Positions 11,367 to 23,811 of a stretch of 51,398 nucleotides of DNA are shown piece by piece. The first letter of the stretch is position 1. Every line of letters begins with the position of its first letter. Under the pieces are notes generated by a model. That model saw only the letters and a program-made list of their open reading frames with translations, was not told where the DNA came from and ran no database searches. Origin of the DNA: Chlorokybus atmophyticus (Eukaryota > Streptophyta > Chlorokybophyceae > Chlorokybales > Chlorokybaceae); NCBI GenBank assembly GCA_009103225.1, contig RHPI01003599.1, positions 435,075-486,472 of the forward strand, in the 5' to 3' direction. Both the position numbers and the translations under genes were made by a program.

Positions 11367-14300
11367 ATGGCGGCGGCGGCGGCGGTGGAGGACGTGGCGG
11401 AGTCCTTGGGCGCTGTGGCGCTGGACGACAAGGTCGATCAGGAGCAGGGAGATGGCACCGCCGAGGCGGCGACGGACTCGGACTCCGCCTCGGGGTTCAT
11501 CAACCTGTCGGCCGGGCAGGAGCCCACTAGACTGGAGAGCCTGTGCATGCATTGCGGGGAAAATGTAGGCGTTTGCGTCTTGTGATGATTCAATCTCAGA
11601 GTATTCATGCATCTCAGAGCATTCAAAGTACTTGTTAACGTCAAAGCGTACTCGGGGATGTGTATGGACAGTCCGCTGCGCTATACAACGGGCAGCCTGC
11701 AAGTGGGCCATTACTTGTCCGTGTGTAACATCACACTCGAGTGATTTGCTAACAAAACGACATGGCGTACACAAACGACATAACACAAACTGGTCAGATT
11801 GAACCAATAGTTCACACCGGTTGAACTAGCGGGTATCACACGGTTTCTCTGTGGTGTTGCATTTGCCAAGTTGTTTAAATCCCATTCGGATGTGTACTTG
11901 CTCAGCAGTTGGAGTGTAAGTTTCTGAGCATGCAGTGTAGTGCTGTTATTTTCACAGCTGACTGGAACCAGAGCAGAGTCAGTATGTGTCTCTTGCCAGT
12001 TTCTTCTACACAATGCATGGCATGCTCTATCTTGAAGTAAACCCACTCCCAGTCCGTTAAACCTACTTGTTCGGCACATCCGCTCGGACGAGCTGGTTAC
12101 AGCGCTCCTGTGTTGGGTTATTTGGCCAAATACACAACCACAACCACAACCACAGTTATGCTGGCGGTTTTTCCACTAGCAGCAGTCGCAATTGACTAAG
12201 CGCTTGCGCCACACAGGGCACCACGACCCTCTTTTTGACGCGCATCCCGCACTTCAGAGAGGTACATATACTATCACTACTGTGATCTGTTCGCCTTATG
12301 TGTATGTCTTGTTAGATGCTACAGTATGTCCTCGCCAACTCGGGAGTTGCACGGCACTGATATGCGTCGTATGGTGGCCCGCAGGTGGTGATCATGTCAT
12401 TCGAATGCCCGCACTGCAACGAGCGGTGAGTTGATTGCTTCAATTTGCTCAGTTTGCAGCGTACGTACTGAGAGGAAGAGAGTGTGAGGTTATGAGAAGA
12501 AGATGTTGGAGGAGGGGGTGAAGCCAGTGTGACGCTAAAGCCCGTATATGTACGCTTGTTCCAGAAATAATGAGATCCAGTATGGTGGCACAGTCCAAGA
12601 CAAAGGCTGCCGGTACGAACTACATGTAGCGGAGGGCGACATGCAGGTCAGGTTTCACTACCAAGAAAGTGCGCGCACACACGTACACGCTGGTCGCGTG
12701 TGCATGTGCGTGTGTTGAACATCGCAGTTGCTCATACAGGATGTTGTGCATGCCACAGGCTATGAACAGGCAAGTTGTCAAGTCGGACACCGCTACGATC
12801 CGGGTCCCAGAACTAGACTTTGAGATACCTTCCACGTCACAGCGCGGCCTGTTAAATACAGTGAGTATGGCGCACGTATGTGCAATGTTCAAAGTCAAAA
12901 TTGTTGGCACTAATCTCACAGTGCTGATGTGTTTACAGGTTGAGGGCTTCTTGGCTAAAGCAGCAGAGGACTTGCGCGCATTGCAAGAGGAAAGAAGGGT
13001 ATGATCAGCTCTCTATTCTATCAGCTATGATGGTGTAAAGAGCAAGCGCGTGTGTTGCAACCTCACAAGGTGTTTGCTTGGTGATTAGAAAGTAGACATT
13101 GAGATGGCGGAGAAGCTGGACACCTTTCTGGAGCGCCTCGATCAATGCGTGAGCGCATCCACACCATTTACGCTCGTAATAGACGACCCCGCTGGCAACA
13201 GCTTTGTTGAGAACCCGTAAGTCCACAACACTGTATGCACTCTCTCCTGCAAGCCTGTGCTCTTACTTGGTACTTTATCTTGCACAGGCTCACTCCCGCT
13301 GCAGACCCGAGTTTGACAATCCACACGTACACGCGCACGCCCGAGCAGAACGAGCTGATAGGGCTAGCTGCTCCGGATAGTGCGGATGCATCTGCGGGTG
13401 GTGGTGATACGCCTGGAACGCTTCCGCACGGGTCCGTGGGCGCCACGGGAGCTCACTCCGCTATCGCCCGCACGCACACCAAAGAGGCCGCGGCGGCACT
13501 GAGCAAGTACTCTGCACCTGAAGAGGTGAGGGTGGGTGGGTGGGATGTGGCTACCCGTTGTAGTGTTGAGATTGCGCGAGTCCACACATGTGTACAAGGC
13601 TGCACATGTGCGCGAGCTTGTGCGTACACAAACCAACAAAATCAATCCAACATGCACCTATGTGCAAGCGAATTTGCACACGCACATAAACACACACATG
13701 CACACCCATGTGCACACACCCTCGCACATGCGTACACGAACACAGGCACCCCACGCATGCACCCAATATTTTGCTCACGGCATGCGTGTGCATGTCGAGA
13801 TTCCAGTCATGGTTGATTGGGTATGATGGTGTTTCAGGTGATGGTGTTTCCGGGCACGTGTTACCTGTGCGGTCAGCCCTCAGAGACCCGTATGTACGCC
13901 ACGCGGATACCGTACTTCAAGGAGGTGATCGTGATGGCGAATGCGTGCGACAGCTGCGGTTACCACGACAACGAGATCAAGTCCGGCAGCGCGATCGAGC
14001 CCAAGGGGCGGCGCCATATTCTCAATGTCACCAACGAGCAGGACCTACGAAGAGACGTCATCAAGTCCGACTCTGCAGGCGTGCGCATACCGGAGATCGA
14101 GCTCGAGCTCGCGTCAGGCACGTTAGGCGGACGCGTGACGACAGTGGAAGGACTCATTGAAGCCATACGAGATGGTACACACTCGTAGCTATGTGACACG
14201 CACATGCGTGCACGCGCATGCACACATGCACGCACATGCAATGGACACTGGTGTCATGAGACTAGTTGATGGGTTGATGATTAATTATCACTAATTTCTT

Positions 14301-14575
14301 CCCTGTTTGCAGCGCTAAGCAAGTTGAACACTTTCCACCTTGGTGACAGCGCCGTTGGTTTGCAAAAGGGCAAGTTTGTGGCCTTTGACGTGGAGCTGGA
14401 GAAGCTTGTCAAGTTGGAACGGCCGTGGACGCTTATCCTCGAGGACGCGCTGTCCAACTCGTTCATCGCACCCGCCTTTGAAGATGTCTTGCAAGACACC
14501 GCGCTGTCGGTGGAAGAGTACGAGCGCTCGCAGGAGGAGAATGAGGAGTTTGGGCTCAATGACATGGCATGTTGA
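11367..14575 (+). CDS. ZPR1: Zinc finger protein ZPR1
   Basis: ZPR1 is a conserved eukaryotic zinc-binding protein that associates with, and helps fold or deliver, translation elongation factor eEF1A. Ten exons: 11367-11564, 12217-12261, 12385-12425, 12565-12646, 12759-12860, 12939-12998, 13089-13216, 13288-13525, 13838-14174 and 14313-14575. Together they encode 497 residues in one frame. Both family modules are complete. The first C4 finger uses C60, C63, C89 and C92, followed by an alpha-beta-hairpin domain ending in [13 protein letters not shown]. The second uses C306, C309, C335 and C338, followed by its own domain ending in [33 protein letters not shown] and [16 protein letters not shown] are the paired internal signatures. 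A low-complexity linker rich in Ala, Gly, Asp and Thr between the modules, and an acidic N-terminus, make it longer than the human protein. The start at 11367 is the first in-frame ATG. Confidence 0.96.
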
Positions 14576-16461
14576 GGAGGGTAGGCGGGGCGAGAAGTGG
14601 GGTTGCGGGTCGTAGAGGTTGGGAAGTTGATTGCAGTGTAGGGAGTGCGTGCTGGTGTACGAGTACAGAAACTGCCATGCTTGGCTTTCAGTCCATGGCT
14701 GACGAGATTCAATGCATTGGTGACGTGTCTCTAAGGCAATGACTGTCCAGTTCATACTGGTTGGTTGTGACATATGTGTCGCATTACATTACATTACAAG
14801 GGTTGCATGAACATTTGCAAGATATGCTGAACAGGTGGCTGATGTCCGCGATGAGCCTGCTCCTTTTCGGACAAGTTTGTGGGAATCCCACGACGGAGAG
14901 CGCCACACCCTGCCAGTGACATTGCCAGATTGGCATAACATGGTGTAGTCAGTTCGCAATGCATTCGTTTTGTGAGATTGTCTACGTATAGAGCACATTG
15001 CTTGCAAGACCTACACACTTTGATGACAGGGATGTGCGCAGAAGGCTATGAGTTGTTAGTCTTGCTGTCGATGTTGTGCAGGTGGGCTACGAGACAGCAA
15101 GGGCTGGTGTACGGGGTGACCTACAAGCACTTCTATCACCTCATCAAGCGGAGGATGGACGTCACCACAGCGACTGACAGGTGAGTCCAGGTAAGATGCA
15201 GAGGTGAGTACATGCGGGGAGCAGGTTACCTGCCCGCATGCAAGTCACTGTCGGTGCTGTGCATGCTGTGGCTTGTGCTGTGTTGCTTGTGATGCTTGAG
15301 TTGTGTTGATGGTCTTGATTCTGGTGCTGGCGTTGCTGATCAGTCACTGGCATGGCACATGACTAACGGTCTCATACATTGCTAAGGCACTAACGCGCTA
15401 ACAACGCCTGCAGTCGATCTGTGTTGTGACAGGATAGGGGCCGGAGCAGCATGTGTGGCGGCGGGGGCCCCAGTCAGTTGTCGTGTGCTGTGTCGTGGTC
15501 GTCGTCGTCAGCGTCTGTGAAGCCCGTGAAGCCCGGCCTGACCACCATGCCGCTGCTGCGCAGGTGGTGACCCCTTCCCGTTGCCCCGTCCTGCCATGTG
15601 CTGCCCCGTCCTATCCGCTGTGCAGTTGCTTAGCAGTTGTGTTGGTTGCTGCGTTCTAGTTGGTTTCAGAGCTGCTCTGGGCCCCCGTTAATTTGCTTGC
15701 TTTGTGCTTGCAATGCTGGTATGTGCATGCGTGTGACTGCTTGTGTAGCTTGTTAAGCATGAAATAGCATTTCTGTGCTTTACAATGCAGGTCGACAGTG
15801 TGTCCATGCATGCCTCCTGACCCGTATACACAAGCTCACAATGTATCAGCTGAGACCAACTGCAGTGCAGTAGAAAGCATTGCACACCGCACTAGCAACG
15901 CAAGCATCACCTATGCTGATTATCAATGGCTCACTGCGGTAGAGGAGGAGATGATATGTGGCGATAGCCATTGCATCATCCACACCCCTAGGGTATAAGT
16001 TGATAGAGCCGTGTGTTGCGTCCAACAGAAACTAAGAGAGGAGGAGATCTGTGCATTAGCCATTGCGTCATCCACAGCCCTAGGGTAAGATAGAGCCATG
16101 TGCTGCATCCAACAGAAGTTAAGCCAACAGGGAGCCAAACTGCATGCACATGAGACTACCAGCGAGCAATCCTATCCTGGTAGAAAAAGTCTGCTTACAT
16201 GTGTGAGTGCGACAGCATGCACACTATATTATACACTACTGAGCCAGTGCTATACCATAGTGTTATCACTTGGCTAGCTGGAAGGCCGTGGCACAGGCTC
16301 GCTCAAGGCCAAGCCTGCAACATATCAAGGCTCGTCCAGTGTGACATGACAATTCAACGCCCTGTGCCTTTATTGAAGGTGGTTGCGCACCAGCAGTCAT
16401 CAATGATTTGCACATCCAATTCATACTACAAATAAAGAATGCTACGTGTATTACAAAACTC
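14576..16461. other. Convergent intergenic region, one weak exon candidate
   Basis: 1.9 kb between the 3' ends of ZPR1 and the sterol oxidase. At about 15083-15180 a plus-strand segment flanked by CAG and GTGAGT reads WATRQQGLVYGVTYKHFY and looks coding-like, but no partner exon was found and no family is recognised. 15450-15660 is an open frame of low complexity (VVCCVVVVVV). An imperfect tandem duplication occupies 15942-16124. No RNA gene is seen. Confidence 0.4.
15942..16124. repeat. Imperfect tandem duplication, period 96 bp
   Basis: 15942-16037 and 16038-16124 both start GAGGAGGAGAT and share TAGCCATTGC, TCATCCACA, CCCTAGGGTA, ATAGAGCC and CATCCAACAGAA-like segments in the same order. 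Copies differ by several substitutions and a deletion of about 9 bp. Confidence 0.75.
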
Positions 16462-17809
16462 CTACTGCTGCTTGATATCTGTCTTTGTTGATTGCAAGCG
16501 CTTCAACGTCCGATATCCTTTGTCTGAGCCAAAAAGCCTGTGACACAAGCCTGGTCACCAACACAGCCCAGTAGCACTGTTCAATACATATATAAAGGTA
16601 ACCCTCTTACCAGTCCATGTATACAAACGTCGAGGAGTAGTTGCCAGACTTGGTGTATAACAAACGATGGTGGTAATCATGGAAGTCAGCACCGCCATAC
16701 AAAGGCAAAAACCTGTAACAGAGACAGCCCATAAGTCACTCCACACACGCAACTCGCACACAGCAATTGAACACATCATGACAAACATACCTTGAAGGTG
16801 ACCAAGGGAAGTCGTATCCGCAATGCGCCTCCACCGTTTCTATCAACCTCAAGGCCATCCAAGTCCACATAACCAACAAGTGCGGCCCCACCAGCGCAGG
16901 ACCCATCACCGTTGCGAGCCCCAAGAAGAGTATCTCCACCGGATGCGCGTAGAGAGCGGTGACTCCAAACGGAGTGGCCCACTCGTGATGAACGCTGTGA
17001 ACGTGCTTGTACAACCACTTGGTGTGAAGGAGACGGTGGCCCCAATAAAACACGAAGTCCTCAATGACAAAGAATGCAAGAATCTGCCATAGCAAGCGCA
17101 AGTTGGTTGTCACCAGTACAAATGTACAACAACTACTCTTGCATTCGTAGCTACTTAGCGCAACCACTAGCGAGCGCACATAAAGCCTTTCCAACATCGC
17201 AGTGCATGCCATCACATCACATCACATCACACACGCGAGCACATGCAATGCAATACAAGACTGTAGATGGTTCAACTCGCAGCTCTAAACCTCACAACAA
17301 AAAACAAGTAGAGACTACGCACACCAAAGAGAGGTAGTTGTGGCGGTGTTGGTGACAGCATGCATGCAAGTGTGGTAGCCACTCGCCTGAAGCATGGCTA
17401 GTCGTAGTGAAGGTAGCGGTAGTTTCGCCGTGATCCCCATGGCCGAGTACACGGGGTATGACACTGCCATGAGCGGCAAATTCACTGCTACATGGTAAAA
17501 GAACAATCTAACCACACATTTCCACTGCTGCGCCGTGGTGGTCCCCCTCGTCTGGATCTTGTACCTCCTGAGCCAAGGGAGGTCGACCCAGTCAAGGGCG
17601 AGGTAAGGGAGGCCAGAGGCGAAGAAGACGAGCTCGTGGATGAGGAAGGAACCGAGGACGAGAAGCTGCCACTCGGACCAGGGGGAAGTGGCTCGCAACC
17701 ACAAGTGCTCCAGTGACGTGGACGGCTCGTAGGAGGACACGCCGGCTATGGAGGGGGATGTCGCCGTCTCGCCGCCTACCCACGACGGCGCCGTAGCGTT
17801 GGCGTCCAT
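16462..17809 (-). CDS. C-4 methylsterol monooxygenase (sterol methyl oxidase)
   Basis: A membrane-bound di-iron oxygenase of the endoplasmic reticulum that oxidises C-4 methyl groups of sterol precursors. Four exons on the minus strand: 17387-17809, 16791-17083, 16611-16712 and 16462-16537. They give 297 residues, the usual family length. All three histidine boxes of the fatty-acid-hydroxylase superfamily are present: HRLLH, HSVHH and HDYHH. GYDFPWSPSR, YAHPVE and the W-L-F-G-S-D motif after the last box match SMO rather than other hydroxylases. Hydrophobic segments flank the boxes (for example WQLLVLGSFLIHELVFF). The first intron has a GC donor (CAG then GCGAGT at 17381-17386), which is needed to keep the frame and conserved sequence. 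An in-frame ATG at 17911 would add 34 Arg/Cys-rich residues; 17809 was preferred because it gives the family length. It is divergent from the cyclic-nucleotide gene 471 bp away. Confidence 0.94.
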
Positions 17810-18280
17810 CGCTCCCCGCCGCCGCCGCCCACGACGACGACCACTACAGCAGCAACCACTGCACAGACAGCTGCCAGTTAGACGCGGGATTTTGCTTCCA
17901 AACAGCCACAAACTTCGTCAAGCATGACGTTTGCCACTTCATCAGTTTCGACCCGGTTTGGCTTTTCTAGACCGGGGCGGAACCGGGTCGTCATCTGGGC
18001 TTTGTGCCACATAGGATTCCAAGCGGCAGGCTTGGGGTGGAAACATGTGCTTCAGCTTGGCCGTACTCTGGTCGGTGCCATGAATACCAAGCGCCGGCGA
18101 CGTCCAGCACTGGATGCTTGGCGAGAATTGCTAGCTCGGGAACCAGCATGAAGGATGGGACGGAGCATTCGGCCTGGCCTGGCCTTTTTGCTGGTTAAGA
18201 GCCAGGCCAGGCGTGGGGTTGGAAGATTGAAGAATAGGCAGCCACTCAATGAGTATATTGGAGTAACTTGCTGTTGAGGC
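17810..18280. promoter_or_regulatory. Divergent promoter region with two inverted repeats
   Basis: 471 bp between the sterol oxidase and the cyclic-nucleotide-binding gene starts. Two perfect inverted repeats lie in it: CGACCCGGTT at 17949-17958 pairs with AACCGGGTCG at 17981-17990 (22-base loop), and GCCTGGCCTGGC at 18172-18183 pairs with GCCAGGCCAGGC at 18201-18212 (17-base loop). The second is built from the GGCCT repeat that also occurs in two other divergent promoters of this window. Confidence 0.55.
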
Positions 18281-21200
18281 ATGGGTGGAGTCCGTGAGCT
18301 GCAGCCTCCTCCTCCTCCTGCTGCTGGCAGCGCGCCTCCTGCTGCTGCGCCAGCAGGGCTGAAACAGCGCAAGCAAAGCCAGAGCCACATAGTGGTGATG
18401 GGCAGCGACATGGCGCAGGCGGCCGTGGCAACGGACCTCGGTGCTGCTAAGGAGCACCGGCACAAGCACCTGAAGAGGTTGGTGCGGGCGGCGGGGCTCA
18501 TAAAAGGGGTAAGCAGCAATGCACCTCTCGCATGCACAGCACAGCACAGCACAGCATTGCTTGCTACACTGGATGCTGCATGCATTGAATGGAGTTTTGG
18601 GGTCTTTCAGTGGAGCAGTGCAGCGCAGAGGCGTGCTCAACAGCGCAGAGAGATTCTTGAAAAGCCAGCGGTAAGCATGATGGCAAGCACGTTTCTTTCA
18701 CGGTCGTAACATTGCGCAAGCATAATGCCCTGCAATCATTTGCTAGCCCGTGTGCTTGCTATAGCGTGCATGCTTCCAGAACGGAAGCAAGGAAGTGTCG
18801 GCAGTTGATGGTTGCTAGTTACAAGCTTGCTGCATGCACCACTGGCTGGTTGAGTTGTTTGGAGTTGTTGTTAGGAACAACGCACGTCGTCGGACATTGC
18901 CGTGCTCGAGGAGTTTGTTATGCGGGTGCGGTTCTTGGAAGGTCTCTCGTCAGAAGCGAGGCTGGACATCTGCCGCTATGCCGTCTTCGAACGGCACCAG
19001 CCTGGAGCTGTCCTCTTCCGGCAGGGCGATTCAGGAGAGTCCTTCTACATAATTGTGTCCGGCGAGGTGAGTCGGGTGGTGGTGTCTAGCATGCACCTTG
19101 CTCAGTGAATGGTGGCGAGAGCTTCTGCTACGCTGCTTACAGCTAGGCTGTGCAAACAGTCAAGCAGCTTAGTAGCCACTTGCAGTCGGGTTTACACAGC
19201 CGTGCAAACAGTACATTCCCAGCTCAGCTGCAGCTTGAAGGCCGTCTGCACAACTCAGCTATAAGCAGCTTACAGCTGGGTGCAGTAGTCAAGCAGCTTA
19301 GCAGCCATTTCCAGTCGGGATTGCACAGCTGTAAGCTGTGCAAAACTTTGCACAGCTTACAGTCCAACTGCAGCTTGAAGGCCACTTGCAGTCGGGTGTA
19401 CAAGTCTCTGCTGTTCCCTAGAGACAGACATCTCTCTATGCACAGCTGGGCTGCTCCTAAGGAAACGGTTGAGCAGCGCTCGCAATGACAGGTGGAGATT
19501 GCACTGGAGCCAGACGGATGGGATGGCAGTACCATTGAAGCGCAGACAGCACAGGACAGCAAACAGGAGTCAACGAGAGGCAAGATGAGGTAGAGGTTCT
19601 TCATGTCATGTAGTTTGCCTGCAAGGTGAATGCATAAAACAGGATGTGCGCTACACAGCCTTGCTGGGTGCTTTGGTTAAACTGTTGCATGCTCGTAGGC
19701 AACCCCAATTGGCCGCCAAACGCGTAGTATCCCTTGAAGCAGGCCAATCCTTTGGTGAGCTTGCATTGCAAGCAAGCCACTCGCGGCGCGCTGGTACATG
19801 CACCGTACGAGGCAAGCGCCATGCACAACTTGCACATATGACTTGACTTGTCAACTGACTGAAGAAAATTCTGGGCAGGTCCACATGGGTGTGAGCTTCT
19901 TGTTGTGGGGCGTGCGACTTTTGACCGCGTGCTAAAGCATCATATGACACAGGCATGTTGCCATTGTTTTGGTGTAGCCGGTGCACACACTGAGTATTGC
20001 ATCACCCTGTGTGCAATTGCAGGAAGTCACAACCCGTATGAAGTTCTTGCGCAGCTTGCCGTGCTTTCAAGACCTGCTGCCCATGACGCTTCACAACCTT
20101 GCACAAGTACGCACCTGCAGCACGTGGTGGTATGATTGTCATAACAACTATGTGTAAAATGACTCCCACCGCAAGGTCATGACCACGCGCACGTACCCAA
20201 GCGGCACAGTGCTTCTGCGGCAAGGCGACGACTCCGACGACATGTTCTTCCTCCATCAAGGGGAATGCAGGGTGCTCAGGCGGGTGAAGTTTGTTGGAAT
20301 GCCTGCTCAACAGGTGTAGAATGTTTACATGTAGAAATGTTCAATGGTCATTGCTCCGGCTCCTCCCTGTGTAACAGTGCCTGCACTGTGTTAGGTAGGC
20401 GATTTGCACTTAGAGACGGGACCAACGGGTCTGCTCTTCTACTCAGCATCGGTAACACCTCGTGTAGTGCCACTGGCATCCCCGCGCTTGCTGCAACTAG
20501 CCTCTCCAAGAACAGCCCCAGCCCTGGCAACTGTAAATACAACTGTACATACAAGTTCCAGTACTGAAGTCTCCTCTACGCACATGCCATCTCTGCCGCA
20601 AACGCCCATCATCAACCGACCATTCAGCAGTCCTGGAAAGCCGCTGGTGCCGACAGAGCTGCCAAGACTGGACCTCCCTCCTTGTCAACCGTGCGCGCAG
20701 ATGCATGCTCAACAAACCGCGCGCGTCGTGCTTGAGGTTGGTAACCTCATTGCGCCCGCTGTGTTGGGTGAGATGGGTGTCGTACAAAGAAAGGCCAGAA
20801 GCGCGTCGGTCATCGCAACTACCCAAGTGGAGGTCAGCTGGTTGGGAGTGTGCGTTGGATAGATTTGCCGGCATGTGGCGCTTGTGATGTCAGATTGTCA
20901 CACTGTCTAGTGTTGCAGGTGTTTGTGCTGACAAAGTGGGACTTCATGAGCAAGATTACGACAGAAGGCTTGGCTGCCATGCAAACTCTAAGCAACAGCT
21001 ACAGCGTAAGTGCAATGGCATTAGTGCAAGTTCTTCTTGTTGCATAAGTGTGGGTTGTTTTGAGCATGTTACCTGTACAACCGGTGGGCATTTGCAACTG
21101 CCAGACACGCTCAAGCTTTCTCTGTATCCTTGTTTGCTTCAGTCAGATGAGGAGTTGTTCAAGGAGTTCTCCCATAACGTAGCCTGGGCGAGAATGAGGC

Positions 21201-21307
21201 ACCAGCTGGTTGGGGACATTTTGCGGAGACTGCCGAAGCACAGACACCAGGACAAGCGCATATCCCCGCACGCGTTTCGCGAAGTTGGCCTTGCAATGTT
21301 ACGATGA
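18281..21307 (+). CDS. Protein with two cyclic-nucleotide-binding domains, CNBD2-like
   Basis: A non-kinase, non-channel protein with two cyclic nucleotide-binding domains. Eleven exons: 18281-18508, 18611-18670, 18875-19066, 19492-19589, 19699-19811, 19879-19952, 20023-20106, 20176-20313, 20395-20832, 20919-21005 and 21143-21307, giving 558 residues. Domain 1 (about 115-255) has FERHQPGAVLFRQGD and a phosphate-binding cassette FGELAL...RRAGT with the key Glu and Arg. Domain 2 (about 257-505) has FLRSLPCFQDLL, YPSGTVLLRQGDD and LGEMGVVQRKARSAS, again with Glu and Arg, but is split by an insertion of about 100 Pro/Ser/Thr residues. The N-terminus is Pro/Ala-rich, then basic. No catalytic or membrane segment is seen. 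The layout resembles CNBD2, a cilium/sperm protein; that match is from memory of the family. Introns 5 and 6 have GC donors. It ends 90 bp from the end of DAW1. Confidence 0.85.
19158..19400. repeat. Tandem duplication with hairpin inside an intron
   Basis: Within intron 3 of the cyclic-nucleotide gene (19067-19491). Two copies with a period of about 129 bp begin AGTCAAGCAGCTTAG at 19158 and 19287; both carry CAGTCGGG and CTGCAGCTTGAAGGCC. Copy 2 contains a perfect hairpin: 16-bp arms at 19329-19344 and 19347-19362 with a 2-base loop. Confidence 0.75.
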
Positions 21308-21397
21308 CAGAAACAGCTACGCAACAGTAGGTTGGAAGCTATGCAACATTGATTTACAGTTACCGCCTATGATTACACTATGGTGCTATGATATGTG

Positions 21398-23811
21398 TCA
21401 ACTTGTAGCTTTCCATATCCTGCATGTGTTGTCTTTAGATCCCGTGATCACTGTGTCCGCCTCATAGTTGAATGCGCACGAAAAGATCTCATCAGTGTGT
21501 CCCTCCAACACCTGAAGCATCAGCATCCAACGTGTCAGTGCTTGCCACGTACATGCGATCACTCTCATGGCATCCCCTCACTCCTCATTGCAAGTCACAT
21601 CCGTGTGTATCAGCATTGCTGTTCTTTAGCAAGTACACACCTGCAAGCATCGTCCTGTACTGGCGTTCCACAGTCTGGCTGTCCGGTCCGCCGAAGCAGT
21701 CAGAATGCGTGAGCCCTGAATAGAGAGTAAGTTGATTGGTTTCAGGTGCACAGATATGTTGCCATCAGGTATGCGCCGGACAGGCACACAGAGACATGCA
21801 CAACTGAGAGTGGGTGACTGTACCTGCATGGAGAAGGTAGCTTTGCTGATCTCTCCACCATGCCCGACAAGCACCACCTCCGCCTCTGCACCCCCTCTCC
21901 CCGCCGCCCATACACGTGCTGTCCCGTCCGCACTCGCGCTCACCACCCTCGTACCTGGTATAGCAATCGCTCCACTTCAACCAACAATCACCCACATGTC
22001 ATCCCACATATTGTCTCATCCCTCTCACCCTACATACCTGCGGCATCCCACGCCACGTCCAACACCTCGTCCTCGTGACCCCACCACGTCTCCACGCAGC
22101 GCCCGCTGCCGGCATCCCACAACCGAGCACTCCGGTCTATCGACGCCGTCGCCGCAAGCGAACCCGAGTACGAGAGCGATGCCGTGGACACCTCAGCCGC
22201 ATGCCCCGCCAAAGACTACACATGGAGGTGAGTACATGTTGTTGTGTATGTGGTTTGTATGAAATATATTCAGACTTACCTGTGTGCATCTTCCTGTTCT
22301 CACGTCCCATATTCGCGCCGTCCCATCGAAGCTGCCGGTGATGACTCGGTTCCCGTCCGTAGCGAACGCCACGGAAACTATCTCAGCCGCGTGTCCAGCT
22401 AGTGTTGCCACCTCTATCCCGGTGCTTACGTCCCACAGACGCGCCGTCGCATCCATCGACCCTGCAAATGGCATTGTCTCATGCATGAGAGAAGGCACTC
22501 TTGTGTGTGCCTGTGCGTGTGCGTGTCCGTGTGTGTGTGCGATTGCGCGACTGTGCATGCGCGTGTGCGAGTGTGTGTATGCGTGTGTGCGTATGTGCGT
22601 TAAGCAGTAATATCCAGCTGTCTGCATACCAGTGGCGAGGATGTTGCCGCCGACGGGTGCCCAAGCGATGCATACGAGTTCGGCCGAGTGTCCTCGCAGT
22701 GCGCATAGGGACGGTTGTTGCTGTGGTGACGATAATGATGTCGCATCTTTACCTGCCCCTCCTCCTCCTTCATTGCCACTTCCCTCGCCAACACTCCACA
22801 CGCGCGCGGTACGGTCGAACGATCCCGTCGCGACCAGGTCACCGTACGGGTTGTTGAACGCCACGCAGTATACCACGTTGCGGTGGCCCTCGAGACAAGC
22901 CAGCTCCTTGCCATCTGTGAATATGTTGGCAGTTTGTAAGTGATCACAAACCACTCTTATGAACTCATCCTTGTGCATGAGTATAACGTGTACCTGAGGT
23001 ATTCCACACGCGTGCGGTGCGGTCGTACGAGCCGGTGACAAAGCGCTCCCCGGCCTTATCGAATGCGCAGTTCGTCAGCGGTAGTGCATGTGCCCTGCAA
23101 TTGCACAGTCATTTGCCGTACGTTCAGCTCATAATGCCTGTCAACCAGCAAAGTAACTGTTGTGTCCACCTTGCAAAGCAGCCCATGATTGTTTGACGAG
23201 ATTGCAATCGCTTGGGTTCTGTTTCAGACCCCAAGTGCACATTGTCTGCCTCATTGGTTGTGACGGAAACATGCAACCATATACAGCCTGCACAAGTCTC
23301 AGCTCCTACTTCCGGCTGATGCATCAGCAGAAAGCAGGAAGACAGTCTAGATCCACATCAAGCCTTTGCAGCTGGCCATCAGATCTCTCACCTTAGCACC
23401 CTCGACAGCGCGTATTCCCCCGGCGGCCCCTTCCTGGCCCTCCCCAGCAGCCTCCCCACCAGCGTCGTCACGGCGGCCCTCCTCGACGGCGGCAGCAGCA
23501 CCGGATCGCTCCTCAGAACCTGATGGTGATGATCAAGTTGATGATAATGTTGTTCTCTTTGTTGGTGATGATGTGTGTATCTCACGTACCTGGTCGACGA
23601 CCTCGTCGACGTCGTCGTTGGGGTGCAGGCCCAGGAGGTCGATGGTGCGCTGGCGCAGGCGGCCGCCCTGCTCGTACTCGACCACCACGCCCGGAGGGTA
23701 GTAACGAGCCAGGAGACGCTTAAGCTTCGGTGGCGCTGAACCCGCAGATCCAACGCCGACGCTGCCAGCAACCATACCGCCACCGCCACCGCCGCCGCCG
23801 CCGCCCGCCAT
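21398..23811 (-). CDS. DAW1: Dynein assembly factor with WD repeats, DAW1/ODA16
   Basis: DAW1 (ODA16 in Chlamydomonas, WDR69) is the adaptor that loads preassembled outer-arm dynein on to intraflagellar transport. Nine exons on the minus strand: 23590-23811, 23392-23519, 22994-23094, 22630-22914, 22280-22461, 22038-22215, 21824-21954, 21641-21715 and 21398-21511. They join in frame to 471 residues. After a glycine-rich leader comes the family N-terminus [19 protein letters not shown] and [16 protein letters not shown]. Then follow about eight WD40 repeats, with hallmarks such as [47 protein letters not shown] and the terminal [15 protein letters not shown] and [10 protein letters not shown]. 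The N-terminal leader and an insert after blade 2 ([14 protein letters not shown] and following) explain the extra length over the 415-residue human protein. Its presence implies motile flagella with outer dynein arms. Confidence 0.96.
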
